NCBI RefSeq assembly: GCF_019890615.1
Contig: NZ_JAINVZ010000029.1
Coordinates: 1 to 64,000 of the forward strand
DNA: 64,000 bases
Direction: 5' to 3'
DNA from: Streptantibioticus parmotrematis
Lineage (GTDB): Bacteria > Actinomycetota > Actinomycetes > Streptomycetales > Streptomycetaceae
This document shows, piece by piece, positions 46,518-56,271 of the stretch; position 1 is the stretch's first letter; the number at the start of each line of letters is the position of its first letter. A program made the position numbers and the translations under genes. Below the pieces are notes generated by a model. That model had not been told where the DNA came from. It did no database searches and saw only the letters and a program-made list of their open reading frames with translations.

Positions 46518-46614
46518 GGTGAGCTGCCCCACCCCCTCTGGTGGGCCGTCCCGCCCCCCTCGGTGAGCCGTCCCGCCCCCCCTCGGTGAGCCGTCCCGCT
46601 CCCCCCGGTGAGCC
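46518..46614. repeat. 22-base tandem repeats between the FakA-like gene and recG
   Basis: About four and a half units of the type CGGTGAGCCGTCCCGCCCCCCT, with the ends drifting in C-run length. They fill the gap between the FakA-like stop codon and recG. Confidence 0.8.
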
Positions 46615-46617
46615 GCC

Positions 46618-48273
46618 CTACTCCACGCCGATGACCAGCGGACGGCCGCGCCCGCCGCCCGCGTAGACGACGGTGTCCACCGCGAGGTGGCTCTCGCGGA
46701 CGTGGGCCTGGAGGCGGTCCGCCAGGTCCGGCGGGGCGCCCTCGCCCAGCACCAGGGTGACCAGTTCGCCGCCCGCCGCGAGCATCCGGTCCAGCACGAT
46801 CGTGCCGGTCTCCACCAGGTTGCCGCCGATCACCGCCACGTCGCCGTCGATCAGGCCCAGCACGTCGCCGGCCTGGCAGACGCCCGCCATCGTCCACGAC
46901 TCGTGCGCGGCGACCGCCAGTTCCGCGTACCTCGTCGCGCCCGCGGCGGCCGTCATCGCGACCACGTCCTCGTCGAAGCGGCGGCTGGGCTGGTGGACCG
47001 CGAGCGCCGCCATGCCCTGGACCACCGAACGCGTCGGGACGAGGGCGACCCGCAGTCCCTCGGCGCGGGCCCGCTGGGCGGCGGCGCCCACGATGTCGCG
47101 CAGCGCGTCGTCGTTGGGCAGCAGCACCACCTCGTCGGCGCCGCCGCGCCGGACCGCCTCCGCGATGTCCCCGCTGGCCAACGGCTCGTCCGGCCGTACG
47201 GCGACGACGGTCGCGCCCGCCTGGAGGCAGAGCCCGGCCAGTCCCTCGCCCTCGACGACGGCCACCACGGCGCGGCCGGCCGGCTCCGGGCCCGGTTCCG
47301 CCGCCGCGTTCTCCCGCAGCCGCTGGACGTCCCCGAAGTGGGTGACCCGGATGCGGTGCGGACGGCCCGCCTCGACGCCCGCCTCGACGGCGGCCCCCGC
47401 GTCGTCGGTGTGGACGTGGACGTTCCACAGCCCGCCGCCGCCGACCACGACGAGGGAGTCGCCGATCCGGTCCAGCCGGGCGCGCAACGCGGTCACCGCG
47501 TCGTCGGCGGCCTCCAGCAGGTAGATCACCTCGAAGGCGGGCCCGCCCGGCACCACGTGCGGGTCGCCGATGCCGCGCGTTCCGCAGCCGTACGGGACCG
47601 GGGGCACCGTGCGCTGCGCGGTGCGGCCCCCGTCCTGCTCGGCGGCGTCGCCGCGCAGCGTGCGCTCCAGCGCCTCCAGCACGGTGACCAGCCCGCGCCC
47701 CCCGGCGTCCACCACCCCGGCCCGGCCCAGCACGCCCAGCTGGGCCGGGGTGAGGGCGAGGGCGTCGCGGGCGCCCGCGTGGGCGGCGGCGGCGACCGGG
47801 GCGAGGGCGTCGCCGTCGCGTTCCCGGGCGGCGCGGGCGGCGGCGGAGGCCACGGTGAGCATCGTGCCCTCGACGGGGTGGGCGACGGCCTGGTAGGCGG
47901 AGGCCGCGGCGAGGCCGAGCGCGGTGCGCAGGCCCTCGGCGTCGGCGCGTTCCGCCAGGGCCTCGCTCATCCCGCGCAGCAGCTGGGCCAGGATCGTCCC
48001 GGAGTTGCCTCGGGCGCCGATCAGCGCGCCGTGCGCCATCGCCCGCACCGCCTCGGTCGCCTCCGGCAGCCCGCCGGAGGCGGCGTGGCCGTCGAGCACG
48101 GCGTCCACCGACTGCGCGGCGGACTCCATGGTCAGGTAGAGGTTGGTGCCGGTGTCGCCGTCCGCGACCGGGTAGACGTTGATCGCGTCGATCTCCTCGC
48201 GGGCCCGGCCCAGCGCCCGCAGCGCCGTGCGGCACCAGTCGCGGACCGCGGCGGCGTCGAGCGTGTGCGGCAC
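46618..48273 (-). CDS. FakA/YloV-type DAK2-domain protein
   Basis: 551 residues. The DAK2 nucleotide-binding domain at the front has EIDAINVYPVADGDTGTNLY and AHGALIGARGNSGTILAQLL. A middle domain and a DegV-like-adjacent C-terminal domain complete the YloV layout. FakA proteins phosphorylate fatty acids bound to FakB (DegV) proteins. Whether this one does is inferred. The GTG at 48273 is preceded by AGGAGG at ideal spacing. It is divergent from rpmB and upstream of recG, a conserved order. Confidence 0.87.
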   Translation of the reverse strand: MPHTLDAAAVRDWCRTALRALGRAREEIDAINVYPVADGDTGTNLYLTMESAAQSVDAVLDGHAASGGLPEATEAVRAMAHGALIGARGNSGTILAQLLRGMSEALAERADAEGLRTALGLAAASAYQAVAHPVEGTMLTVASAAARAARERDGDALAPVAAAAHAGARDALALTPAQLGVLGRAGVVDAGGRGLVTVLEALERTLRGDAAEQDGGRTAQRTVPPVPYGCGTRGIGDPHVVPGGPAFEVIYLLEAADDAVTALRARLDRIGDSLVVVGGGGLWNVHVHTDDAGAAVEAGVEAGRPHRIRVTHFGDVQRLRENAAAEPGPEPAGRAVVAVVEGEGLAGLCLQAGATVVAVRPDEPLASGDIAEAVRRGGADEVVLLPNDDALRDIVGAAAQRARAEGLRVALVPTRSVVQGMAALAVHQPSRRFDEDVVAMTAAAGATRYAELAVAAHESWTMAGVCQAGDVLGLIDGDVAVIGGNLVETGTIVLDRMLAAGGELVTLVLGEGAPPDLADRLQAHVRESHLAVDTVVYAGGGRGRPLVIGVE

Positions 48274-48547
48274 CGGGTTCCTCCTGCGGCTCGCTGACCG
48301 TGGACCTGTAGGCCTGTGGGCCCGTGGACCTGTGGACGGAAGATCTCGCCGTGACCTTAGTGCGGCGGGCCCGGGGGCCGGCAGCCCGGGGCGGGCGGAG
48401 CCGTGACCATGGTAGTTTCGTTGTACGGGAGCAGGCGTTGTATGCTGCTCCGGTTGCCCGGCACCAGTCGGGCCATTCCCCTCGGCCCGGCCCTCGGCCC
48501 GGCTTGGGATCTCACCGTACGTGCATCTGAAGTCTTTGGAGATACCC

Positions 48548-48733
48548 GTGGCTGCCAACTGCGACGTCTGCGGCAAGGGGCCGGGCTTCGGCAACAACAT
48601 CTCGCACTCGCACCGCCGTACCCGCCGTCGTTGGAACCCCAACATCCAGACGGTGCGTGCTGTGGTCGGTCGGACGCCGAAGCGCCTCAATGTCTGCACC
48701 TCGTGCATCAAGGCCGGCAAGGTCGCGCGCTAG
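48548..48733 (+). CDS. rpmB: 50S ribosomal protein L28
   Basis: 61 residues from a GTG with GGAGATACCC in front. [40 protein letters not shown] and [14 protein letters not shown] identify L28. Two CxxC pairs (CDVC, CTSC) mark the zinc-binding form. Streptomyces have zinc-free paralogues elsewhere that replace it under zinc starvation. It is divergent from the FakA-like gene. Confidence 0.97.
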   Translation: MAANCDVCGKGPGFGNNISHSHRRTRRRWNPNIQTVRAVVGRTPKRLNVCTSCIKAGKVAR

Positions 48734-48784
48734 TCGACGCGTTGACGTCCGACACGTCGTCGTAGCGCAGCCTGCGGCTGTTCG

Positions 48785-48820
48785 AAAGGCCGGTCCGCCC
48801 TCTGGGGTGGACCGGCCTTT
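48785..48820. terminator. rpmB/thiD convergent terminator
   Basis: AAAGGCCGGTCC and its complement form a 12-base stem, extended by GCCC/GGGT. A run of Ts follows on the plus strand. Confidence 0.88.
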
Positions 48821-48851
48821 CGTCGTGCCCGCGGGGGCCGGAAGGCTCCGG

Positions 48852-49646
48852 TCAGCGGTTCCGCCAGCCGTGGTCGACCGGGCCGATGCCCCCGCCCAGC
48901 GCGAACCCGCCCGCGATGGCGCCGGTGACGTACGCCTTGGCGCGGCCGACCGCCTCCGGGACGGCGCGACCCCTGGCGAGTTCCGCGGCGACGGCGCTCG
49001 CCAGCGTGCAGCCGGTGCCGTGGGTGTGCCGGTTGTCGTGGCGGACGGCCCGGAACCAGTGCTCCTCGGTGCCGTCGCAGAGCAGGTCGGCCGCGCTGCC
49101 CGTACCGGGCAGGTGGCCGCCCTTGACCAGCACCCAGCGCGGCCCGTACGCCAGCACCGCCTCGGCCGCCGCGCGCATCCCGGACTCGCCGGTCACCCGC
49201 ACCCCGGTCAGCTGCTCGACCTCGTCGAGGTTGGGGGTGGCCACGGTGGCGGTGGGCAGCAGCAGGGTCCGCACCGCGTCCAGCGCCTCGGCCGCGAGCA
49301 GCGTGTCACCGTGCTTGGAGACGCCGACCGGGTCGACGACCACGGGGACGCCGAGGTCGTCGAGGAGTCCGGCGACGGTGCGCACCAGGTCCGGCGAGGA
49401 CAGCATGCCGGTCTTGACCGCGTCCAGGCCGATGTCGTCGGCGACGGCGCGGAACTGCGCGGTCACCGCCTCGGCGGGCAGCTCCCACACACCGCGTACG
49501 CCCAGTGAGTTCTGCGCGGTGACGGCGGTGATCACGCTCATGCCGTGCGCCCCGAGGGCCAGCAGGGTCTTCAGGTCGGCCTGGATGCCCGCGCCGCCAC
49601 CGGAATCGGATCCGGCGACGGTCAGCACGCGCGGCGGAATGCTCAT
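48852..49646 (-). CDS. thiD: Hydroxymethylpyrimidine kinase ThiD
   Basis: 264 residues. It phosphorylates hydroxymethylpyrimidine and its phosphate for thiamine synthesis. The ribokinase fold is read from [39 protein letters not shown] and the late [20 protein letters not shown]. The ATG at 49646 has no ribosome binding site but sits seven bases after TAGGTT, so it looks leaderless; a TTG at 49655 is less likely. No TPP riboswitch is seen before it. Confidence 0.94.
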   Translation of the reverse strand: MSIPPRVLTVAGSDSGGGAGIQADLKTLLALGAHGMSVITAVTAQNSLGVRGVWELPAEAVTAQFRAVADDIGLDAVKTGMLSSPDLVRTVAGLLDDLGVPVVVDPVGVSKHGDTLLAAEALDAVRTLLLPTATVATPNLDEVEQLTGVRVTGESGMRAAAEAVLAYGPRWVLVKGGHLPGTGSAADLLCDGTEEHWFRAVRHDNRHTHGTGCTLASAVAAELARGRAVPEAVGRAKAYVTGAIAGGFALGGGIGPVDHGWRNR

Positions 49647-49653
49647 GCGGGCC

Positions 49654-49659
49654 AACCTA
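49654..49659 (-). promoter_or_regulatory. -10 box of a likely leaderless thiD promoter
   Basis: Minus-strand TAGGTT, seven bases (GGCCCGC), then ATG. Confidence 0.5.
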
Positions 49660-49676
49660 ACCGGTGCCGGGTGACC

Positions 49677-49709
49677 GCCCGGTCGACGCCCGGTCGACGC
49701 CCGGTGAAG
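49677..49709. repeat. 11-base tandem repeat between thiD and thiL
   Basis: GCCCGGTCGAC at 49677-49687 and 49688-49698, then GCCCGGTGAAG at 49699-49709. Confidence 0.85.
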
Positions 49710-49740
49710 ATCCGGCCGCGCCCGGCGGGAGGCCGCCGCG

Positions 49741-49820
49741 CCTCAGCCGTGCGTGAAGTACCTCAGCCGTACGTGGACTGCCTCAGCCCTGCGTGAAGTG
49801 TCTCAGCCGTGCGTGAAGTG
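49741..49820. repeat. Four 20-base tandem repeats over the thiL stop codon
   Basis: Units CCTCAGCCGTGCGTGAAGTG or close to it begin at 49741, 49761, 49781 and 49801. The last is the true thiL 3' end (HFTHG then stop at 49803). Extra stop codons lie at 49783, 49763 and 49743, in all three frames. Confidence 0.93.
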
Positions 49821-50762
49821 GTCCCAGCCGCCCGCCTCGTCCCAGGGCGCGCCGTCCACCGTCACCAGGGGCGGGCCGGAGGTCGGCGAGACGGCGCCGA
49901 TGACCCGCCAGCGGGCCGGGAGCTTGGTGTCGGGCGGGAACGTGGCCACGATCGCGTGGTCCTCTCCCCCGGTCAGCACCCAGTGCAGCGGGTCCACGCC
50001 GACCGCCTGGCCGATGTCGTGCATCTGGGCGGGCACGTCGACGTCGGCGGAGCGCAGGTCGATGTGGACACCGCTGGCCGCCGCGATGTGCCCGAGGTCG
50101 GCCACCAGGCCGTCGCTGACGTCGGTCATCGCCGTCGCCCCGAGGTCGGCCGCGGCGGGGCCCGCGTGGTACGGCGGTTCCGGCCTGCGGTGCGCCTCGA
50201 CGAACGCGCGCGGGCTGCGGAATCCGCGGGACAGCACCGCGTACCCGGCGGCCGACCAGCCCAGCCAGCCGGTCACCGCGACGACGTCGCCGGGGCGGGC
50301 GCCGGAGCGGGTGACGGCCTCGCGTCCGCCCAGGTCGCCGAGCGCGGTGATGGCCACGGTGATCGCGTCGCCGCCCACCACGTCGCCGCCGACCACCGCG
50401 GCCCCGGCGACCTGGCACTCGTCGCGGATGCCGTCCATCAGCTCCACCGGCCAGGTCGCCGCGAGGCTCGCCGGGACGACCAGGCCGAGCAGCAGCGCGG
50501 TCGGCACCGCGCCCATCGCGGCGATGTCGGCGAGGTTCTGCGCCGCCGCCTTGCGCCCGACGTCGTACGCGGTGGACCAGTCGCGCCGGAAGTGGCGGCC
50601 CTCCAGCAGCACGTCGGTGCTGGCGACCACCCGGCGGTCGGGCGCGGCGACCACGGCCGCGTCGTCGCCGGGCCCCAGCCGGACCGCCTCGGTGGTGGTG
50701 AGCCGGGAGGTCAACTCCCTGATGAGACCGAACTCCCCCAGCTCGCCCACGGTGCCCCTCAT
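49803..50762 (-). CDS. thiL: Thiamine-monophosphate kinase ThiL
   Basis: 319 residues. It makes thiamine pyrophosphate from thiamine phosphate. Begins MRGTVGELGEFGLIRELTSR with GPGDDAAVVAAP, then VVASTDVLLEGRHFRRDW, AAQNLADIAAMGAVPTALLL and MTDVSDGLVADLGHIAAASG, all ThiL hallmarks. GAGGAG lies before the ATG. The thiD gene follows on the same strand after a 156-base gap filled with tandem repeats. Confidence 0.95.
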   Translation of the reverse strand: MRGTVGELGEFGLIRELTSRLTTTEAVRLGPGDDAAVVAAPDRRVVASTDVLLEGRHFRRDWSTAYDVGRKAAAQNLADIAAMGAVPTALLLGLVVPASLAATWPVELMDGIRDECQVAGAAVVGGDVVGGDAITVAITALGDLGGREAVTRSGARPGDVVAVTGWLGWSAAGYAVLSRGFRSPRAFVEAHRRPEPPYHAGPAAADLGATAMTDVSDGLVADLGHIAAASGVHIDLRSADVDVPAQMHDIGQAVGVDPLHWVLTGGEDHAIVATFPPDTKLPARWRVIGAVSPTSGPPLVTVDGAPWDEAGGWDHFTHG

Positions 50763-50983
50763 CCGACCCGCTCCTCAGTCAACGCCGGCAACGCAGTCCC
50801 CTTCGCCCGGCGGCCCGCTGGGGCCGCACCACGTCCGTCACGATGGTCAAAGCTCGTCAATACGGCGCCCGCCGCGGGCACCCGGCACGCCGATCCGACC
50901 GCGCGGGTCTCCCCGCACCACGCCGCGACGCGGTACGGTTGCCGTCCCTTCCACATGATCCTCGTAGCCGCCCTGGAGGTTCC

Positions 50984-51217
50984 GTGGTACAGGCGTACAT
51001 CCTGATCCAGACCGAGGTCGGCAAGGCCTCGTCGGTTGCGGAGGTGATCTCCAAGCTTCCCGGTGTCATCCAGGCGGAGGACGTGACGGGCCCGTACGAC
51101 GTGATCGTGCGCGCCCAGGCCGACACGGTGGACGAACTCGGCCACATGGTGGTCGCCAAGGTCCAGCAGGTGGACGGGATCACCCGTACCCTGACCTGTC
51201 CGGTGGTCCATCTCTAG
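50984..51217 (+). CDS. Lrp/AsnC ligand-binding-domain protein without DNA-binding domain
   Basis: 77 residues from a GTG with GGAGGTTCC upstream. VQAYILIQTEVGKASSVAEV, IQAEDVTGPYDVIVRAQA and KVQQVDGITRTLTCPVVH match the RAM/AsnC ligand-binding domain. The helix-turn-helix of full Lrp proteins is missing. Such stand-alone domains are common in actinobacteria; function unknown. Divergent from thiL. Confidence 0.87.
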   Translation: MVQAYILIQTEVGKASSVAEVISKLPGVIQAEDVTGPYDVIVRAQADTVDELGHMVVAKVQQVDGITRTLTCPVVHL

Positions 51218-51224
51218 CTCCGCC

Positions 51225-51230
51225 TATGCT
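51225..51230 (+). promoter_or_regulatory. -10 box of a likely leaderless DUF3515-gene promoter
   Basis: TATGCT, six bases (CGGCCG), then GTG at 51237. No ribosome binding site is present. Confidence 0.6.
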
Positions 51231-51236
51231 CGGCCG

Positions 51237-51758
51237 GTGAGTTCTTCCGCCCTCCGGCCGCTTCCGAGGTCCCGCTCCCTGCGTCTGCTGTCGGCCGCCG
51301 CCTGCCTTCTGGCGGCGGCCGCCTGTTCCTCCGGCGGCTCCCCGTACGCGGTCGCCGTGCCGAGCCCCTCCCCCGACGTGGCGACGCTCTGCCGTGCCCT
51401 GCACGCCGCCCTGCCCGCCAAGGTCGACGGCCAGTCCCGGCACACGACGCAGCCGGCCTCCGACCTCACCGCCGCCTGGGGCGACCCGGCGATCGCCCTG
51501 CGCTGCGGCGTCCCGCAGCCCACGGTCCTCACCCCCGGCACCCCGCACTACGACCCGACCGCGGACGCGGCGCAGATCGACGGCGTGGACTGGCTGCCGC
51601 AGAAGCAGTCGGACGGCAGTGTCCGCTGCACCACGACGCTGCGCAAGGCGTACGTCGAGGTGACCATCCCGGAGAAGTACGCGGGCCCCTACGGCGACAT
51701 GAGCGCGCTCACCGACCTGGCGAACGCGATCAGCCGCACCGTTCCGACCGGGGTCTGA
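51237..51758 (+). CDS. DUF3515 family lipoprotein
   Basis: 173 residues. The signal peptide RSLRLLSAAACLLAAAACSS ends at a lipobox Cys (near residue 30). The mature part contains VATLCRALHAALPAKVDGQS and GDPAIALRCGVPQPTVLTPG, typical of DUF3515, an actinobacterial family of unknown function. The neighbour ddl is convergent. The GTG start has TATGCT six bases before it. Confidence 0.85.
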   Translation: MSSSALRPLPRSRSLRLLSAAACLLAAAACSSGGSPYAVAVPSPSPDVATLCRALHAALPAKVDGQSRHTTQPASDLTAAWGDPAIALRCGVPQPTVLTPGTPHYDPTADAAQIDGVDWLPQKQSDGSVRCTTTLRKAYVEVTIPEKYAGPYGDMSALTDLANAISRTVPTGV

Positions 51759-51797
51759 CGCCGGGCCGCGAGAGCCCGGCGCCTCGGCCGGTACCGG

Positions 51798-52949
<1,152 letters not shown>

Positions 52950-53043
52950 GTCGCTGAGACCCTACCTGGTGGTTCCCGGGCCATCGCCGACGCATGGCCA
53001 CGGGTTCGGGGAAAAACCGGCCGTGCGGCCCACCGTAGCGCCG

Positions 53044-54048
53044 TCAGCGGCGTTCGGCCTTCGCGGAGCGCGCCATCAGCTCCTTGAGGGCGACCAGCGG
53101 CGGCGTTCCCTCGTGCACGATGCCGACGACCGTCTCGGTGATCGGCACCTCCACTCCGTGCCTGCGGGCCAGATCCAGCACGGATTCGCAGGACTTGACG
53201 CCCTCGGCGGTCTGGTTGGTGACGGCGACGGTCTCCTGGAGCGTCATGCCGCGGCCGAGGTTGATGCCGAAGCGGTGGTTGCGCGACAGCGGCGAGGAGC
53301 AGGTGGCGACCAGGTCGCCCATGCCGGCGAGCCCGGCGAAGGTGTGCGCGTCGGCGCCCATCGCCAGGCCCAGCCGGGTGGTCTCGGCGAGGCCGCGGGT
53401 GATCAGCGACGCCTTCGCGTTGTCGCCCAGGCCCATGCCGTCCGCGATGCCGACGGCGAGCGCGATGACGTTCTTGACCGCGCCGCCGAGTTCGCAGCCC
53501 ACCACGTCGGTGTTGGTGTACGGGCGGAAGTACGCGGTGTGGCAGGCGGCCTGCAGGCGGCGGGCGACGTCCTCGTCACGGCAGGCGACGACCGCGGCGG
53601 CGGGCTGCCGGGCGGCGATCTCCGGCGAGAGGTTGGGGCCGGACAGCACCGCGACGCGTTCGGGACCGGCTTCGGCGACCTCCTCGATGACCTCGCTCAT
53701 CCGCTTGGCGGTGCCGAGTTCGATGCCCTTCATCAGGCTGACCAGCACCGCGTCGGACGGCAGCACCGGCGCCCACTCGGTGAGGTTGCGGCGCAGCGTC
53801 TGCGACGGTACGGCGAGGAAGACGAACTCGGCGTCGCGGGCGGCCCGCGCGGGGTCGGTGGTGGCGGTGACGGTCGCGGGCAGTTCGACGCCCGGCATGT
53901 AGTCGGGGTTGGTGCGGGTGGTGTTGATGGCGTCCACCACGGCGGCGCGGCGGCCCCACAGGGTCACCTCGCAGCCGGCGTCCGCCAGGATCATCGCGAA
54001 CGGCGTCCCCCACGAGCCCGTTCCGTACACCGCGCAGCGCGTCGTCAC
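53044..54048 (-). CDS. gpsA: Glycerol-3-phosphate dehydrogenase (NAD(P)+)
   Basis: 334 residues. It makes sn-glycerol 3-phosphate for phospholipids. The nucleotide loop AVYGTGSWGTPFAMILADAG opens the protein. FRPYTNTDVVGCELGGAVKN holds the catalytic Lys; GMGDLVATCSSPLSRNHRFG is the C-terminal signature. GTG start at 54048. It lies between plsC and ddl, and PlsC uses an acylated form of its product. Confidence 0.96.
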   Translation of the reverse strand: MTTRCAVYGTGSWGTPFAMILADAGCEVTLWGRRAAVVDAINTTRTNPDYMPGVELPATVTATTDPARAARDAEFVFLAVPSQTLRRNLTEWAPVLPSDAVLVSLMKGIELGTAKRMSEVIEEVAEAGPERVAVLSGPNLSPEIAARQPAAAVVACRDEDVARRLQAACHTAYFRPYTNTDVVGCELGGAVKNVIALAVGIADGMGLGDNAKASLITRGLAETTRLGLAMGADAHTFAGLAGMGDLVATCSSPLSRNHRFGINLGRGMTLQETVAVTNQTAEGVKSCESVLDLARRHGVEVPITETVVGIVHEGTPPLVALKELMARSAKAERR

Positions 54049-54108
54049 TTGCTGATCCCTTGCCTTCGCTCCGGTTGTCCCCTGCTGCCCGCGCCCCCGC
54101 GTACGGGC

Positions 54109-54885
54109 CTACTCGGCCGCGTCGTCCGCGTCGTCGACGGCGCTCGCGCCGGACTTGCCGCCCTTGGCCTTCGCCGTCTTCCTGTGGCGGCGCGGGTCGA
54201 AACGTTCGGCGGGGGCCGTCTCGCCGCGCAGTTCGCCGAGCAGTACGGCGATGTCGGCCATGATGGCGTCGGTGGCCTGCCGCAGCAGTTCGGCGGTCGG
54301 CTCCCGGTCGTAGAAGCGGTCCAGGTCCACCGGCTTGCCCACCAGCACCTGGTGCGTCTTGCGCGGGAAGAGCCGCGGGCGCGTGCTGTACGGCGGCAGC
54401 AGTTCGTTGGCGCCCCACTGCGCGACCGGGATCACCGGTGCCTTGGTCAGCAGCGCGACGCGGGCGACGCCGGTCTTGCCGGTCATCGGCCATCCGTCGG
54501 GGTCGCGGGTGAGGGTGCCCTCGGGGTAGAACGCGACGCACTCCCCGTCGTTGACCGCGGCGACGGCGGCGCGGAAGGCCTGGGCCGCGTCGGTGGTGGC
54601 GCGGTAGACCGGGATCTGCCCGGTGCCGCGCATGAACCAGCCCACGACCGGCGGCTTGAACAGCGGCGCCTTCGCCAGGAATCGCGGGACGCGGCCGGTG
54701 TTGTACTGGAAATGCGCGTAGCAGAACGGGTCGAGGTGGGAGTTGTGATTGACGGCCGTGATGAATCCGCCCTCGGCCGGAATGTTCTCCACACCGCGCC
54801 AGTCCCGGTTGATCACGGCGATCAGGAAGGGCTTCGCGATGACGGCGGCCAAGCGGTAGACGAAGCCGATTCTGCGGCGGGACAC
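54109..54885 (-). CDS. plsC: 1-acylglycerol-3-phosphate acyltransferase (PlsC-like)
   Basis: 258 residues. Acyltransferase motif I is AVNHNSHLDPFCYAHF (NHx4D), motif III is CVAFYPEGTLTRDPDGWP, with PVIPVAQWGANELL later. It adds the second acyl chain to make phosphatidic acid. A Lys/Ala/Asp-rich tail follows. The GTG at 54885 has GAGGAGG upstream. Upstream of gpsA on the same strand. Confidence 0.9.
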   Translation of the reverse strand: MSRRRIGFVYRLAAVIAKPFLIAVINRDWRGVENIPAEGGFITAVNHNSHLDPFCYAHFQYNTGRVPRFLAKAPLFKPPVVGWFMRGTGQIPVYRATTDAAQAFRAAVAAVNDGECVAFYPEGTLTRDPDGWPMTGKTGVARVALLTKAPVIPVAQWGANELLPPYSTRPRLFPRKTHQVLVGKPVDLDRFYDREPTAELLRQATDAIMADIAVLLGELRGETAPAERFDPRRHRKTAKAKGGKSGASAVDDADDAAE

Positions 54886-55055
54886 CAGGACATCCTCCTC
54901 GATTGGCGCTGTCTCGACGCGGCGCCGGGGCGCCCCCGGCAATCGGACAGCCGCACAAGTGTGGCCCCGGCCCAGCGCTGGTGTCGAGCAGGACCGGCCC
55001 GGCGCGTACCGACACCGTAACCCCCTGCCGCACGGCGCGGACCAGCGGCTGCGGG

Positions 55056-55061
55056 CAGAAT
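55056..55061 (+). promoter_or_regulatory. Possible -10 box before cofC (leaderless)
   Basis: CAGAAT, six bases (GAGCCG), then GTG at 55068. The first base departs from TANNNT. No ribosome binding site is seen. Confidence 0.4.
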
Positions 55062-55067
55062 GAGCCG

Positions 55068-55739
55068 GTGCGCAGCGTGAGGGTGTGGGATGTCGTGGTG
55101 CCGGTCAAGCGGCTCGGCGCGGCCAAGAGCCGGCTCGCGGACACCGCCGACGAGGCGGTGCGGCCGCGGCTGGCCCTGGCGTTCGCGCTGGACACCGTGG
55201 CCGCGGCGCTGGCCTGTCCGGCGGTGCGGGCGGTCGCGGTGGTGACCGACGACCCGCTGGCCGCCCGCGAGCTGGCGGCGCTGGGGGCCCGGGTGGTGCC
55301 CGGTGCGCCTTCGGGGCTCAACGCGGCGCTGGCGCACGGCGAGCGGGCGGTGCGCGAGGAGGACCCGTGGGCACCGGTGGCCGCGCTCAACGCGGACCTG
55401 CCCGCGCTGCGCCCCGACGAACTCGCCCTGGTCCTGGCGGACGCGGCGCAGGAAGGGGTGCCCGGGCACGCGCCGGACGGGCCGCGGGCGTTCCTGGCGG
55501 ACGCGGCGGGCGTCGGCACCACGCTGCTGACGGCCCTGCCGGGGGCCGCGCTGGCCCCGGCGTTCGGCGGCGCCTCCCGGGCCCGGCACCGGGCTTCGGG
55601 GGCGCGGGAGATCGCGCTGCTCGGGGTCGATTCGGTACGCCGCGACGTGGACACCGGTGAGGACCTGCGGGTCGCGCTGTCGCTGGGGGTCGGCCCGCGT
55701 ACGGCCGCGGCGGTGGCGGGCCTGCTGATGGCGGAGTGA
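55068..55739 (+). CDS. cofC: 2-phospho-L-lactate guanylyltransferase (CofC/FbiD)
   Basis: 223 residues. The nucleotidyltransferase fold is read from WDVVVPVKRLGAAKSRLAD, AVRAVAVVTDDPLAARELAA and VAALNADLPALRPDELALVL. It activates a phospholactate or phosphoenolpyruvate unit during coenzyme F420 synthesis. The other F420 genes are not in this window. Divergent from plsC. Confidence 0.88.
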   Translation: MRSVRVWDVVVPVKRLGAAKSRLADTADEAVRPRLALAFALDTVAAALACPAVRAVAVVTDDPLAARELAALGARVVPGAPSGLNAALAHGERAVREEDPWAPVAALNADLPALRPDELALVLADAAQEGVPGHAPDGPRAFLADAAGVGTTLLTALPGAALAPAFGGASRARHRASGAREIALLGVDSVRRDVDTGEDLRVALSLGVGPRTAAAVAGLLMAE

Positions 55740-55768
55740 GGGCGTTCGCGCTTTGCCCGGTGATTTCG

Positions 55769-55803
55769 CGGACCTGTTCGGTGAAGCGGACCTGTTCGGT
55801 GAA
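55769..55803. repeat. 18-base tandem repeat downstream of cofC
   Basis: CGGACCTGTTCGGTGAA at 55769-55785 and 55787-55803, one base apart. Each copy contains TGA. Confidence 0.9.
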
Positions 55804-55915
55804 TTCGGCGGTAATACCCGCGCGGGCTTCTTCGTGATTACCGGAGGCGGTAAATGGACCGGAGCGCACCGGTCGGGCGGGGGCCGACGGAAGGCGGGGC
55901 GCGCCGGGCCGCCGG

Positions 55916-55921
55916 TAGGCT
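55916..55921 (+). promoter_or_regulatory. -10 box of a likely leaderless promoter
   Basis: TAGGCT, seven bases (GCGGGGC), then the ATG at 55929 of the cold-shock-like gene. Confidence 0.5.
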
Positions 55922-55928
55922 GCGGGGC

Positions 55929-56150
55929 ATGCAGGCGACTTCGTACACCTACGATCCGGACACGCGCTGCGGCAGCGTGCTGCTGGACGACGGGACCCCG
56001 CTGCCGTTCGACGCGGCGGCGTTCGACGCGGGGGGCCTGCGGCTGCTGCGGGTGGGCCAGCGGGTGCGCATCCGCACCGAGGGCGAGGGCGAGGCCCGCC
56101 GGGTGGTCTTCGTGACCCTCCAGACCTTCCCGGACCCCGAGCAGGGCTGA
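55929..56150 (+). CDS. Small cold-shock/OB-fold-like protein
   Basis: 73 residues: QATSYTYDPDTRCGSVLLDD, GTPLPFDAAAFDAGGLRLLR and VGQRVRIRTEGEGEARRVVF. The pattern resembles a shortened cold-shock domain (strand with Gly-Ser-Val-Leu, then VGQRV) but the RNA-binding aromatic motifs are weak. Conserved in Streptomyces between cofC and hupS. The function is not known; nucleic acid binding is an inference. Confidence 0.75.
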   Translation: MQATSYTYDPDTRCGSVLLDDGTPLPFDAAAFDAGGLRLLRVGQRVRIRTEGEGEARRVVFVTLQTFPDPEQG

Positions 56151-56193
56151 AGGGCCCCGCCGGACGACGCGGAAAGCGCCCCGGAACGCAGCG

Positions 56194-56224
56194 CGGGCCG
56201 GGCTCCCAAGGGGAGTCCGGCCCG
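56194..56224. terminator. Bidirectional terminator between the cold-shock-like gene and hupS
   Basis: A 14-base stem with one G-U pair (CGGGCCGGGCTCCC and CCGGCCCG side) and a three-base loop, between convergent genes. Confidence 0.8.
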
Positions 56225-56271
56225 TCGCGGTGGGTGGGCGGCCCGCGTCGGCGTACGGCCGCCCGCGGGTG

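Noticed and set aside
44174-48235. Single 1353-codon frame joining recG and the FakA-like gene
   Set aside because: The upstream part is out of frame with the FakA-like protein; recG starts at 46465.
48852-50762. TPP riboswitch before thiD or thiL
   Set aside because: No THI-box core seen; thiD looks leaderless.
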